Shown in pieces: positions 1 through 10,806 of a DNA stretch of 64,000 nucleotides (position 1 is the first letter of the stretch; each line of letters starts with the position of its first letter). The notes under the pieces were generated by a model. It was not told where the DNA came from and did not search any database. It saw only the letters and a program-made list of their open reading frames with translations. Origin of the DNA: Cristatella mucedo (taxonomy: Eukaryota > Bryozoa > Phylactolaemata > Cristatellidae); assembly GCA_009760855.2 (NCBI GenBank), contig WPIO01000009.1, positions 5,960,001 through 6,024,000 on the forward strand. The letters run 5' to 3'. The position numbers were made by a program, and so were the translations under genes.

Positions 1-400
1 ACGCATCGACTTCAAGGCCTTGCCGCTCACTTTTACATTCCTTTATTCCTTGGCTCTAGCCTAATTATCAGATCTACTGCGTCATCAGGCAAAGCATCAT
101 ACCCGCTTTTCAGAATCTAACTGTTTATTTGTGACGGCATTTAGCGGGTATTTGTGATTCATCTTTCATGTGCTTATGTACAATGATACTGTTGCATGCT
201 GCCAGTAGCCACAACTGCATACTCACCCCGTGCACGTCACCCCTAACCATGCTAGTTATGTTGCTTATCAAGCATAATACCACTCATAATTCGATCGTGT
301 TTCTTTGCAAGAAATGTTAAGCGCCCAGAAATAGATTGAGTTTTCTGAGGGTGCTTTATCAAGTGTATTTATCTTATTATAATTAATTCATATACCTCCT
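1..400 (+). repeat. L2-1 retrotransposon 3' fragment
   Basis: Begins inside the reverse transcriptase C-terminus (DFKALPLTF-like frame) and ends with the L2-1 3' hairpin region and an AT-rich tail. The segment between the RT end and the tail is shortened compared with the copy at 23795. Confidence 0.75.
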
Positions 401-482
401 AAAAACATAGATTGAGTTTTCTGAGGGTGCTTTATCAAGTGTATTTATCTTATTATAATTAATTCATATACCTCCTAAAAAC
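331..482 (+). repeat. Perfect 76-bp tandem duplication inside an L2 tail
   Basis: Bases 331-406 and 407-482 are identical. The unit starts at ATAGATTGAG and ends at CCTAAAAAC. It duplicates the 3' half of the L2 hairpin and its tail. Confidence 0.9.
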
Positions 483-865
483 CTCAAATTCTTTGGAGAC
501 CGTACCTTTAGTTCACATGCTTCCTAAGCTTGGAACTCACTCCCGACTTCCGTACGACATCCCCTGACTTGACCACATTTAAAAAGAAAATCGTTATTAT
601 TTATGTCAGCATTTGGTGAGTCCATGCGATTCGTCTTTTATATGATTATGCGTGCTGACAGCGTGCCTGCTGCCAGTAACCACACTTGCATGCTGAACCT
701 GTGCATGTCAACCCTAACCATTTTATTCATGTTGTTTATCAAGAATGATACCATTCACCACTCGGCCGTACTTTCTGTGCAGAAAAGGTAAAGCGCCTAG
801 AAACAGATCGAGTTCTCCGAGGGCGCATTTTTAGGTGTATTATTATTATTGTTATTATTATCCAC
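483..865 (+). repeat. L2-1 3' fragment with TTATT tail
   Basis: Starts at the segment missing from the preceding fragment (TTTGGAGACCG) and runs to the terminal hairpin and a TTATTATTATT tail. Several mutations; no open frame is retained. Confidence 0.75.
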
Positions 866-952
866 ATCTCATCAGTTATCCGAGCAGGAAGTCAGGTCCA
901 CATTTAGTTGCCCGCTTAAATAAATTTCTCTTCATTGCTCATAAGCAATAAG

Positions 953-1273
953 GGATTCCTGGTACTACAGTAATTATGATAATTAACATTATACTGTATG
1001 CTGTGCAACTCCGCTATACCTAAAGGCTAATGAAGAGGCGTCGCTACGGTTTTTAACAACTGGGAACCCTTAGGTTACCCGAGATGAGGGCGAAATGAGT
1101 TTCCGTATCATTAGGATTCCTGGTACTACAGTAATTATGATAATTAACATTATACTGCATGCTGTGCAACTCTGCTATACCTAAAGGCTAATACAGAGGC
1201 GTCGCTACGGTTTTTAACAACTGGGAACCCTTAGGTTACCCGAGATGAGGGCGAAAGAGTTTCCGTATCATTA
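953..1273 (+). repeat. 161-bp direct tandem duplication
   Basis: Two adjacent copies, 953-1113 and 1114-1273, differ at only a few positions (for example TGTATGC against TGCATGC). No coding potential or known family recognised. Confidence 0.88.
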
Positions 1274-1476
1274 GTCAGCCTGAGCGACTTATTAGATGGA
1301 GATTAGAGTCTGAAAAGGCTGATCTTTTACAAGTGGGTCCATTATGTAGCACTGAATGTTCACACTATAAAGGTCTGTGGGTCGCCGAAGTGACGTCAGT
1401 GTAGCTGGGCAGTGCCGTGAGGCACTCGTTAATGGGGTGCAAGAGGTACCTAGACCGCTGAGCTGGAGAATTGGCA

Positions 1477-2089
1477 CTGACTCGGCTGGCTCAGGCTCGG
1501 CTGGCTCAGGCTCGGCTGGCTCAGGCTCGGCTGGCTCAGGCTCGGCTGGCTCAGGCTCGGCTGGCTCAGGCTCGGCTGGCTCAGGCTCGGCTGGCTCAGG
1601 CTCGGCTGGCTCAGGCTCGGCTGGCTCTGACTCGGCTGGCTCTGACTCGGCTGGCTCTGACTCGGCTGGCTCTGACTCGGCTGGCTCTGACTCGGCTGGC
1701 TCTGACTCGGCTGGCTCTGACTCGGCTCGCTCTGACTCGGCTCGCTCTGACTCGGCTCGCTCTGACTCGGCTCGCTCTGACTCGGCTCGCTCTGACTCGG
1801 CTCGCTCTGACTCGGCTCGCTCTGACTCGGCTCGCTCTGACTCGGCTCGCTCTGACTCGGCTCGCTCTGACTCGGCTCGCTCTGACTCGGCTCGCTCTGA
1901 CTCGGCTCGCTCTGACTCGGCTCGCTCTGACTCGGCTCGCTCTGACTCGGCTCGCTCTGACTCGGCTCGCTCTGACTCGGCTCGCTCTGACTCGGCTCGC
2001 TCTGACTCGGCTCGCTCTGACTCGGCTCGCTCTGACTCGGCTCGCTCTGACTCGGCTCGCTCTGACTCGGCTCGCTCTGACTCGGCTGA
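1477..2089 (+). repeat. 15-bp minisatellite, copy 1
   Basis: About 41 units of 15 bp in three homogeneous blocks: CTCGGCTGGCTCAGG, then CTCGGCTGGCTCTGA, then CTCGGCTCGCTCTGA. Being a multiple of three it leaves long frames open (Gly/Ser/Ala repeats), which is an artefact. A direct repeat TGACGTCAGT lies on both sides (1391-1400 and 2087-2096). The same satellite recurs at 38115-39186. Confidence 0.95.
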
Positions 2090-2299
2090 CGTCAGTAAAG
2101 GGCTCTCCAGTTATAACCTACGGTCGTAGTGACGACAGGGATTGCATTTACATCAGTTTCCGAGCACTGAGCATTTAGCTGTGCCAAATAATTCAGTTTT
2201 CGGATCTATCATTTTCTTGCAGATCGAACCTATCACACTTGCTACATCTTTCACCAAGCCACCATCTCAATCTACTGCCGCGTTATAGGCTTCTCAATC

Positions 2300-2613
2300 A
2301 ATCAAATGTAAAGCGCTTTGAAAGAGATTGAGTTCTCTGAGGGTGCTTTATCAAGTGCGTTATTATTATTATTATTAATCAAGCGATTAATAACCGAGCG
2401 CCGAAGTGACTATTCCCACTAACCACATTTGCATGCTGACCCAGTGCATGTAACCCCTAACCATGTTATTCATTTTGTTTGTTTTTCAAGCATGATTTTA
2501 CTAACTATTCTATTGCGTATCACTTTGCAGCAAATGTAAAGCGCCTAGAAAGAGATTGAGTTCTCTGAGGGCGCTTTATCAAGTGCAATATTATTATTAT
2601 TATTATTATTATT
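2300..2613 (+). repeat. Two L2-1 3' tails in succession
   Basis: A short tail (2308-2380) is followed by a longer one (2418-2613). Both contain the AAAGCGC...GGGYGCTTT hairpin and end in TTATT repeats. The second is almost identical to the tails at 15715-15905 and 26320-26517. Confidence 0.85.
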
Positions 2614-2726
2614 TCGAGCCCCCTCTGTCCACTGTATAATCTGCATCGAGTTGTAGTCTTTCACTTTATATCTGCAAGAATTTCAAGATTTCGCAATAAA
2701 TATATTTAAAATTAACTTGTACGCTT

Positions 2727-2850
2727 TCTGAAGAGCATTTAGTCTCTATCCGGGCGCTTTACATACGCCGTAGAGCTTGAGGCCACGACCTTAGTCGTTA
2801 AAGGCGAGCACCTTTAACCCTGAACCAAACCAGGGTGGTGGCTCCTTTAA
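2727..2850 (-). repeat. SINE-1 copy
   Basis: On the minus strand: a tRNA-like head (CTGGTTTGG, GGTTAAAGGTGCTCGCC) followed by a tail resembling the L2 hairpin. Sits just downstream of gene C exon 2. Confidence 0.65.
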
Positions 2851-3023
2851 ACATCCTAATATCCCCAGATATGCTCATCACATGCACAAGATCCATATTA
2901 TAAGCCATCGCTAAGGATCGCGTGCCCATGATGCAGAGGAACTTTTAATGTCCTTCCCAGGTCAGCCTATATATTTTGCAATTACGCGCAGCGACGCTCG
3001 CTCTTCGAACGAGTTGTACTCAC

Positions 3024-3099
3024 TGAAATCTCCCTGGTTGCTGACACGGGCAGACCGGGGCTCCCAATTAGCTTCAGAGCATACTCTTTGGTGTCGGAG
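3024..3099 (-). CDS. CDK8: Gene C exon 2
   Basis: 76 bp encoding SDTKEYALKLIGSPGLPVSA and TREIS after a completed Ser codon; donor gtgagt. Same length and phase as gene A exon 2 (29751-29826), with an altered alphaC helix. Confidence 0.87.
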
Positions 3100-3424
3100 C
3101 TAAAAGGAAAAATGGCGAGCCACAGCTGTAGTTTCGTCGAACCGATCTGAGCATGCGGCGGCATTCAAACCAGTCGTACAGGTATGCGAAGCCGTGGTGA
3201 CACAATGACTAGCATAAAAATGAGGCATTATAGTTAGCCTACTGCTAGACAGATGGCTCGTAGATTGCCACTACACACTTTACCGGTTGGGGGTATTGAG
3301 ATAATATGGGAAACGCTAGGTGGAGCCACAAGCAGAGTCTGCTTGCAATTAAGGTCACCTTGCTCAGATCAGAGCGTCAGCACGACCTTACGCACACATA
3401 CACACACACACATGCACACACACA

Positions 3425-3497
<73 letters not shown>

Positions 3498-6400
3498 TGT
3501 ATGTGTGTGTATAGATTTAATTTGCAGAGCATCTTTAGATGACTGCATCTTTATGCGATGGCTTCACGTAAACCGCAGAGCTCGAGCCCACAACCTCGGT
3601 CATCTAATTAAAGCGAAAGGACCTTGGTCCTTAAAGGCGATCGTTTGACACCTTATGCCAAACTAGGGATCATCTATGCTCAAAACCAGCAGATATTCGC
3701 CAGTAGTATAAAATATTATTATTTTCGCAGAAACTTGTCCGATTTGGTTATTAAAAAGTCCGGCCTGGATACATGCAGCTGCAGCATGCACGAAGCTTTG
3801 CAGAACAATATGTGGAAGTAGCACACACAGGTGAGATTACAGGCCCTCTTTGCAAGTACCACTTAGTAGAGCTCGCTTCTCATCTCTGGCTTTTGGGCCA
3901 TGTTCAGCTATCCGTTGATCTTGCACTAGCATACAGTCTACTTTCAGAGTACTCACATAAGCTCACGCGAGCCCACACGCATGCAAACAGGTGCACACAC
4001 TCACAATTTGACCTTGCAATGCAACTGAAAGGAAACGAGAGCTGGCATGACGACACCCGATCGCTGCTTTGGAAGCCATGGCGGTTTCTTGCAGGATCTC
4101 AGTTAAGAGATGAGAACGGGGAACTCAGACAGGAAACGGTGCCAAGCGGCATCCCTAAGCATCTGCTTGTTTGCATCATCGTGAATGCTACCGTCTATGC
4201 CGCCTTTGCAGCCCTCCTAAAACAAATAGCAAATAAGGTTTCTTAGGAGCGATCTCCTCTCCTTCGCTGCCGAGCATTTTCTGTAAATTCTCCAAAGTTC
4301 GTACTAGAAATCCGTCATTCACACTTGCCCATATTCGTACCGAGCAAAGTCATGCAGCGAGTACCGTGGTGCTGACTTACTCGATCTAGCTGCATCTTAG
4401 GGTGCACCTAGGCGAAGCTTGCTTAAAGGTAGCAACAAATTTAGGCACACGCTTATGTCCACTTAAAGGTTCCCGTGTTGACCGTATCAATTAAAAAGAT
4501 CATAAGCATTGGGTGAGTACGATGCAGAAAAACTGCAGTGCAGTCTAGGTGTAGTACGGCTCTTATAGCAGGATGAGCAGGAAGCGAGCAGACTATCTCT
4601 CGGTCTCTCTCCCAATCTCTCGGTCTCTCTCCCAATCTCTCGGTCTCTCTCCCAATCTCTCGGTCTCTCTCCCAATCTCTCGGTCTCTCTCCCAATCTCT
4701 CCGTCTCTCTCCCAATCTCTCCGTCTCTCTCCCAATCTCTCCGTCTCTCTCCCAATCTCTCCGTCTCTCTCCCAATCTCTCCGTCTCTCTCCCAATCTCT
4801 CCGTCTCTCTCCCAATCTCTCCGTCTCTCTCCCAATCTCTCCGTCTCTCTCCCAATCTCTCCGTCTCTCTCCCAATCTCTCCGTCTCTCTCCCAATCTCT
4901 CCGTCTCTCTCCCAATCTCTCCGTCTCTCTCCCAATCTCTCCGTCTCTCTCCCAATCTCTCTCCCAATCTCTCTCCCAATCTCTCTCCCAATCTCTCTCC
5001 CAATCTCTCTCCCAATCTCTCTCCCAATCTCTCTCCCAATCTCTCTCCCAATCTCTCTCCCAATCTCTCTCCCAATCTCTCTCCCAATCTCCCGGTCTCT
5101 CTCCCAATCTCCCGGTCTCTCTCCCAATCTCCCGGTCTCTCTCCCAATCTCCCGGTCTCTCTCCCAATCTCCCGGTCTCTCTCCCAATCTCCCGGTCTCT
5201 CTCCCAATCTCCCGGTCTCTCTCCCAATCTCCCGGTCTCTCTCCCAATCGCCCGGTCTCCCTCCCTATCGCCCGGTCTCCCTCCCTATCGCCCGGTCTCC
5301 CTCCCTATCGCCCGGTCTCCCTCCCTATCGCCCGGTCTCCCTCCCTATCGCCCGGTCTCCCTCCCTATCGCCCGGTCTCCCTCCCTATCGCCCGGTCTCC
5401 CTCCCTATCGCCCGGTCTCCCTCCCTATCGCCCGGTCTCCCTCCCTATCGCCCGGTCTCCCTCCCTATCGCCCGGTCTCCCTCCCTATCGCCCGGTCTCC
5501 CTCCCTATCGCTCGGTCTCCCTCCCTATCGCCCGGTCTCCCTCCCTATCGCCCGGTCTCCCTCCCTATCGCCCGGTCTCCCTCCCTATCGCCCGGTCTCC
5601 CTCCCTATCGCCCGGTCTCCCTCCCTATCGCCCGGTCTCCCTCCCTATCGCCCGGTCTCCCTCCCTATCGCTCGGTCTCCCTCCCTATCGCTCGGTCTCC
5701 CTCCCTATCGCTCGGTCTCCCTCCCTATCGCCCGGTCTCCCTCCCTATCGCTCGGTCTCCCTCCCTATCGCTCGGTCTCCCTCCCTATCGCTCGGTCTCC
5801 CTCCCTATCGCTCGGTCTCCCTCCCTATCGCTCGTCTCCCCCCCTATCCTATCGCTCGGTCTCCCTCCCTATCGCTCGGTCTCCCTCCCTATCGCTCGGT
5901 CTCCCTCCCTATCGCTCGGTCTCCCTCCCTATCGCTCGGTCCATCTCCCTATCGCTCGGTCCATCTCCCTATCGCTCGGTCCATCTCCCTATCGCTCGGT
6001 CCATCTCCCTATCGCTCGGTCCATCTCCCTATCGCTCGGTCCATCTCCCTATCGCTCGGTCCATCTCCCTATCGCTCGGTCCATCTCCCTATCGCTCGGT
6101 CGGTCCATCTCCCTATCGCTCGGTCCATCTCCCTATCGCTCGGTCCATCTCCCTATCGCTCGGTCCATCTCCCTATCGCTCGGTCCATCTCCCTATCGCT
6201 CGGTCCATCTCCCTATCGCTCGGTCCATCTCCCTATCGCTCGGTCCATCTCCCTATCGCTCGGTCCATCTCCCTATCGCTCGGTCCATCTCCCTATCGCT
6301 CGGTCTCTCTTAAACATAACTTCCCACTTAACTATACTCGTGCCGAGTGAAGTAGGCAGCTGGAGCGAGTCCCATCGTGCTGACTCATTCGTAATGTATA

Positions 6401-7613
6401 TCTGATTGCCCTAACGTACGATGCATCGCAGACGACTCACTACAGTTTCTCCGTCCTTAGTTATTCTTGAATTCATTCTAGCCAGCATTGAAGCGTTACC
6501 TTGCAGTTTCACGTTCGTCGCCTGGTATGGCAGAGCTGTGTGTTCGTGCACACAGGCACCTCGGTGGTCTAGCCGGCTGGGATTGTCCCAAATAATTAAG
6601 CTCCTTGCTTTGTGCAGCTTATGCCCATGGCCCTAAGCCAGTCTAACTTAACGCTAGCAACTAAGTTAGGCACACGCTCTTGTCCACAGACAGGTCTCCA
6701 TGTTGACCGTATATATTACAAAAATTATAAGCACGAGGTGCGTACAACGCAGAGTGACGTCGGTGCAGTTTAGCATGGTGAAGCTTTTTACACGAGTCGG
6801 GTTCAAACGAGTTGAACTTTTTAATTAAAACTTTTTAGGAGGACATTTTCACTGGAAACAAACCAAAGTCGTGAAAGCAAAAGCTGGCAAAGCAGCGGGA
6901 GGTCAACGAGCTCACGGCATTGTCAATGTAACCAAGGAGGAGCCTTGCGAGGAGACGCCGGGATTCTCAAGTTGGAGCGGGTGAATGACTTTGAGTTACC
7001 ATCTTAAAAGCGCACACAAAGTCGCGTACGGCGGGCAACGTGCGGTGCTAAGTAATTTTGCACAAAATCCTGTAATAATTAGGAAGCTCGCAAGCGACAC
7101 GAAGCGCGTTCGGGATAATTCCGCCGGACATATTTTCGCTTGCGCGAAGGCACTTGCAGGACAGAGTGATTAGCGAGTGAATGCTAATGCTGAAATCCGT
7201 CGCTGTCACCTACTGCGCTTCATCAGCAGCTCGAAAGCAGCACGAAACGCAGACCGAAGTTAACCCGAGCCACTGAAGCCCGCCCAGGACCAACCAACTC
7301 AAGTCGTCCAAACCGCCTCCCGCCTATTTCAGGAGTTTCGTGCCGAAGCAGTCTACCTTGCTTCATCACTATCCACAGACTCTTCAAAGTGTGCATGAAG
7401 GTTCGAGCTGAAAACAACACTTCAAATAGGCACACTTGTCAAGAAGGCAGCAACTACAACGGACGTGCGTCGGAGAGCTGCGTACCTGCTCTTCGGCGTG
7501 GCTTTGAAGACGCTGCCGTACTTCCCCTGCCCTATTTTTTGTCCTGCATAATGGTATAAATCATCCACGTTTTCCCGTCTTTGCGCGCACTCTGCCACGA
7601 AGTCGCAGTCCAT
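3024..7613 (-). CDS. CDK8: CDK8-like kinase, gene C (exons 1-2, rest off left edge)
   Basis: Third CDK8 copy, cut by the left edge. Exon 1 (7613-7486) encodes MDCDFVAECAQRRENVDDLY and the loop IGQGKYGSVFKA; the start Met aligns with that of human CDK8. Exon 2 (3099-3024) encodes EYALKLIGSPGLPVSATREI; the catalytic Lys and alphaC Glu are kept, but the SMSACRE-like stretch reads PVSATRE. Splice sites: exon 1 donor gtacgc, exon 2 donor gtgagt, phases as in gene A. Intron 1 (4.4 kb) carries a CA/TA microsatellite and the 20-bp VNTR. No exon 3 is visible from 1 to 3000. It may be an intact gene or a decaying copy. Confidence 0.85.
3395..3496 (+). repeat. (CA)n/(TA)n microsatellite
   Basis: About 70 bp of CA dinucleotides, interrupted by T and A variants, then about 30 bp of TA. 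Lies in gene C intron 1. Confidence 0.97.
3505..3668 (-). repeat. SINE-1 copy
   Basis: The minus strand shows the GTTTGG head, a GAGCTCTGCGG region and a tail ending at the AT microsatellite. Moderately degraded. Confidence 0.5.
4590..6310. repeat. 20-bp VNTR, copy 1
   Basis: About 1.7 kb of 20-bp units, beginning CTCGGTCTCTCTCCCAATCT and moving through six variant blocks. One block (about 4960-5090) is reduced to a 10-bp unit CTCCCAATCT. Later blocks read CGCCCGGTCTCCCTCCCTAT and CGCTCGGTCCATCTCCCTAT. The pyrimidine-rich strand is the plus strand. A 20-bp period keeps several frames open on both strands, so the long frames here are not genes. Confidence 0.97.
7486..7613 (-). CDS. CDK8: Gene C exon 1
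   Basis: 128 bp: 42 codons from ATG plus AG of a split Ser codon. Encodes the CDK8 N-terminus and glycine loop GQGKYGSV. The frame is open upstream to 7706, but MDCDF fits the family start best. Confidence 0.88.
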
Positions 7614-7892
7614 AGCAGCAGGCTGCGTGACCGAGGCAATGGACCTGCGGCACCTCCACAACAACAAGCAGTAATGACAGAGCGGTGTATTGGTAGGACG
7701 AAGCAACTATCGTCCGGAAGTTTACGGACGGACTGTTCTCAGCCGGATGCATGTTATATAAACAAAAAAAATTCTCATTTTGCCTGAGACATGGTATAAT
7801 TAAAGTTAATTTCAAGCTGCGACTAGGGTCCCGGCAAGCTGAGCTTCGCAATAATGCGATTGCAATCGGTCGTGCGTTAGAGCATGCTACCA

Positions 7893-7995
7893 CTAACCAT
7901 TCAATCATCCTTTCATTGCAGTGAATTTAAATGGCCTATAAAACGATTGAATTCTCTGAACGCGCTTAAATAATGTATCGTTGTTATTATTTTTC
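7893..7995 (+). repeat. L2-like tail fragment upstream of gene C exon 1
   Basis: Contains a degenerate hairpin (GCCTATAAAACGATTGAATT) and a TTGTTATTATT tail. Duplicated at 45005-45115, so it is older than the segmental duplication. Confidence 0.6.
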
Positions 7996-8300
7996 AGCGA
8001 ACGCGACACATTTTGGTCATTTGTCGGCGTGTTCATAACTTGATAGGCTTCGCACTAGTGCCTAAATAGCGGCGTCGACTCAATTCCACCCGGCAGATAA
8101 ACGGCAGTGCATGTTGCACGCTCGCGGCAGACCAGATTATTGCTACGCGACGTTCATTTGTTTTATCTGCAAACGTATACGTTGCTGCTAAGGTTATTCT
8201 TGTGCGATGTTCTTCTTATTCTGACGTTCAATATTCGTCATCGGTTCTTCCGCTATCATTCTATGTACCGCTATACATCACTCGAACGTGAAACTTAGGT

Positions 8301-8588
8301 ATGCCCTCGAAGCGCACGCTCGAGGGCATTCTGCTCGTGCACGGAGTCATGGGAATTACTTTCAATTATCCAAAAACTTTAAAAGACGCTCCGTTTAAAG
8401 CGAATGCTTGTACGCCACTTTGCGATGCGTGGGTGGAACGGCGATGCGAGCAATTCAAAAGATTCCTTCGAGGCTTCGAGCACCAGAAGCTTATAAAAGC
8501 AGGCTCTTCTTTATTCACGCATAATTTCAAGTCCTGCCAGTCGGACATGAAACAGATTTATAAGACGGTGAACACTTTTCTTCGGTAA
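8301..8588 (+). other. Unassigned open frame in a segment unique to the left copy
   Basis: A 95-codon frame starting MPSKRTLEGI and ending NTFLR, lysine-rich, of no family I recognise. It lies in a stretch of about 530 bp absent from the right copy at 45440. It opens with a perfect hairpin: ATGCCCTCGA (8301-8310) pairs with TCGAGGGCAT (8320-8329). Could be a transposon fragment, chance frame or real small gene. Confidence 0.2.
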
Positions 8589-8865
8589 ATCTAATAGGGC
8601 CTTACTCCCTTGAAATTAACGGCTCAACTGACAGTTCTGTAGGCGTCTTTATTCTTCTATTTGCACATGCTCATGAATTAACAAAGCCTCCTCTGAGTAA
8701 AGATATTATTGAATCTCAACATGTGACCTTCCTTAGGAGATTTTCCGAGGTTTCTGCATGCGCTTTTGCTACCTTAATTATACTTAGGTCCTATAGAAGG
8801 GCCGGCATCTAATGATAACGTAGTTGTAAATGAGGCATGTCAATCGGCCATCGTTATATTTCCCT

Positions 8866-9390
8866 ATGCTGCCGGTAGTGGACATTGAGAGGACTAAATT
8901 GTAATACAGAATTTAATCTGGATTCAAGCGACACAATTCCACTGAAATTAAATCCACTTAAAAAGCTCCTGTCCAAAAGACCCCACATTATCACCTCTGT
9001 GATCTGCACTGAAAGACAAACTTGGCCTACCTAAAACTGGGATTTGCTTGTCTTCTGTGTATTTCTCCCTATGCCCTTGAATCGGCCATCGTCGTGTGAC
9101 CAACATTTTACTGCTTAGATTAGATTCAGATGTCCCAGCAAACTATTGCCCAGTTTCTTTTGTTACTATCAGGTTTAAATTCTTCAAAAGAGTGTTGCCA
9201 AGCAGCTAGTAGCAGCTATTGAAAGAACAAACTGTCAGAAACATTTTAGTCAGGATTCAAGCGTGACTACTCCACTGAAAGTGCTCTCCCACGTGTAATC
9301 AATAACATGCTACGAAAAAACAATGACCAGAATTTGACCGCCTTATCCCTGCTGTATTTACCAACTACTTTCAGATTCGCAGCCAGGGAG
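8866..9390 (+). repeat. L2-2 family fragment (RT N-terminal region, decayed)
   Basis: Encodes broken stretches recalling an RT start (DVPANYCPVS, then TESAL-like and NNMLRKN). Many frameshifts. Paralogous to 45450-45970. Confidence 0.6.
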
Positions 9391-9624
9391 GCGACAGGTA
9401 GGCTGGCCTTGTAGGTGGGAGCCGATTCTGACAACCGGACGGGCGGCCACGAAACAAAAAAAGGGCCAGCGGTCTTACAAGAGCTGGTCCCATGGCTATT
9501 GGTCAGGCTGTACACCTCCTGCAGGTGCTGGTCGACGCCCCAGACTCTTTTTACATGGGGAGCTCTACCCCCTCAGGCCCACTGCCGTGCAGCCCCCAGT
9601 GCTTCAATCGTGGCCTCGCCTCTG

Positions 9625-9715
9625 CCTACCTTGGTCAATTTTGATCAAGATATCGTATCATCAATATCTTATCATTAGATATCACTATCGATCAAGATAT
9701 CGTATCGAGACTCCA
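9625..9715. repeat. AT-rich motif with 17-bp direct repeats
   Basis: GATCAAGATATCGTATC occurs at 9643-9659 and 9690-9706 with related GATATC motifs between. A slightly mutated version is at about 46227-46300. Function unknown. Confidence 0.8.
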
Positions 9716-9717
9716 CA

Positions 9718-10560
9718 GGTGACCCGTCTCGCAATGTAATGTATCTCCGGCAGTAATTCCACAAAGTCATAAAGACCATGTGGGTGATACGCAGGAGAGT
9801 TTTGTATAGCACGCTCACAGCCTAAGCGGCTTTCGGTACGCATTCGGTAGCCAACAGACTTCGTCTCACGCAACAAAGAGAAAGTTGGAAGCATAGCAGA
9901 GTCAGAAGAGCAGTTGAGGTAGTGAGTAGCAAAGAAGTAGCAGTTCAGGACTGCTGAAAAAGATGTGCCCTAGTCGGCAGTAGGAGAGTAGTTGTCGATG
10001 CGTAAGAATCTCGTGTGAGGGACCTGACCCCCATGCGACACGGATTGAATACGATCAGACAAGTACGATTGAAACCACGCCAGTGCCGCGTCTGCCAGAC
10101 CTATCGTTTTTAACAATCGTTCAAGTAGAACATCGCGATCAATGGTGTCAAAGGCAGCTGACAGATCTACTAGAGTGAGGGCAGTGACGTTCCCATCACC
10201 GTTGCCACATAGAATGTCATTGCTAACACGGAGGAGAGCAGTTTTAGTAGAGTGCTGCCTCTTGAATCCTGATTAAAATGTTTCTGACATTTTATTCTTT
10301 TCAATATGTTCAACAAGCTATTTAGCTACAATTTTTTAAAGAATCTTTGACAAGAATGGAAAAGGGAAACTGGGCGAAAGTTTGCAATGACCTCCGTATC
10401 TAAAACAGGCTTTTTAAGTGTGGGTCTCACGATTGGCGATTTGAACGACTTGGGTAAGACTCCTTCTATCAAATAAGCATTAAAAACTAATCACGATATC
10501 GTGCATGAACAGGTGAGAACAAATACCGACGTGTCGGACAAGCCACAGGCGTTGTTCAAA
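9718..10560 (-). pseudogene. L2-2 non-LTR retrotransposon fragment
   Basis: Minus strand. The RT palm core reads [20 protein letters not shown] and FQSYLSDRIQSVSHG at about 10205-10015, followed by a short C-terminal remnant and the family's 3' end at 9731. The 9727-10010 part has no counterpart in the right copy. Confidence 0.8.
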
Positions 10561-10646
10561 TCGTATTTTTCCGATCCTTTTCAATCTGTGTCAGTGTTGA
10601 TTCATGCGTTGATCAGTCGTCATCCAAAAGTCTAGTTACTTGTGGA

Positions 10647-10806
10647 ACCGTGATCACGCACTACGTAAGGCGGTTGCTTTTTATGCCCTCGGTGCCGATG
10701 TCATGGGTACGAATCCTGTGTAGGCAATCCTTTATTGCCGTTGCAAGTTGTGTGACAGCCATCAAGGCTCTTCTGTCGCTATAAAAGGCTGTTAAATCAG
10801 CTGGTA
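10647..10806 (+). repeat. SINE-2 copy
   Basis: tRNA-derived head with a mutated B box (GGGTACGAATCC), a TTGCCG...GTTGCAAG body and the tail GGCTCTTCTGTCGCTATAAA ending in AAATCAGCT. Same family at 46645, 52111, 54004 and 61684. Confidence 0.8.

Larger units (their letters stand above)
3774..8320. repeat. Segmental duplication, left copy (5' region of gene C)
   Basis: Matches 41243-45440 along its length; 6400-8300 against 43490-45420 is very similar. Contains exon 1 and intron 1 with the VNTR. A third, more diverged version without the VNTR occupies 32100-33820. Confidence 0.9.

Noticed and set aside
1377-2178. Gly/Ser/Ala and Leu/Ala/Arg repeat proteins
   Set aside because: The 15-bp minisatellite is a multiple of three, so frames stay open by periodicity.
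1-2980. Exon 3 of gene C
   Set aside because: No minus-strand match to the LRELRHPN or DYAEYDLW segment; presumably beyond the left edge.
3773-4246. 157-codon plus-strand frame in gene C intron 1
   Set aside because: The two paralogous copies (41243 onward and 32100 onward) do not keep the frame.
4573-6405. Long open frames (610 codons plus; 204-264 codons minus) of Ser/Leu/Pro or Arg/Glu repeats
   Set aside because: Produced by the 20-bp VNTR, which stays open in several frames on both strands; no non-repetitive coding sequence attached.
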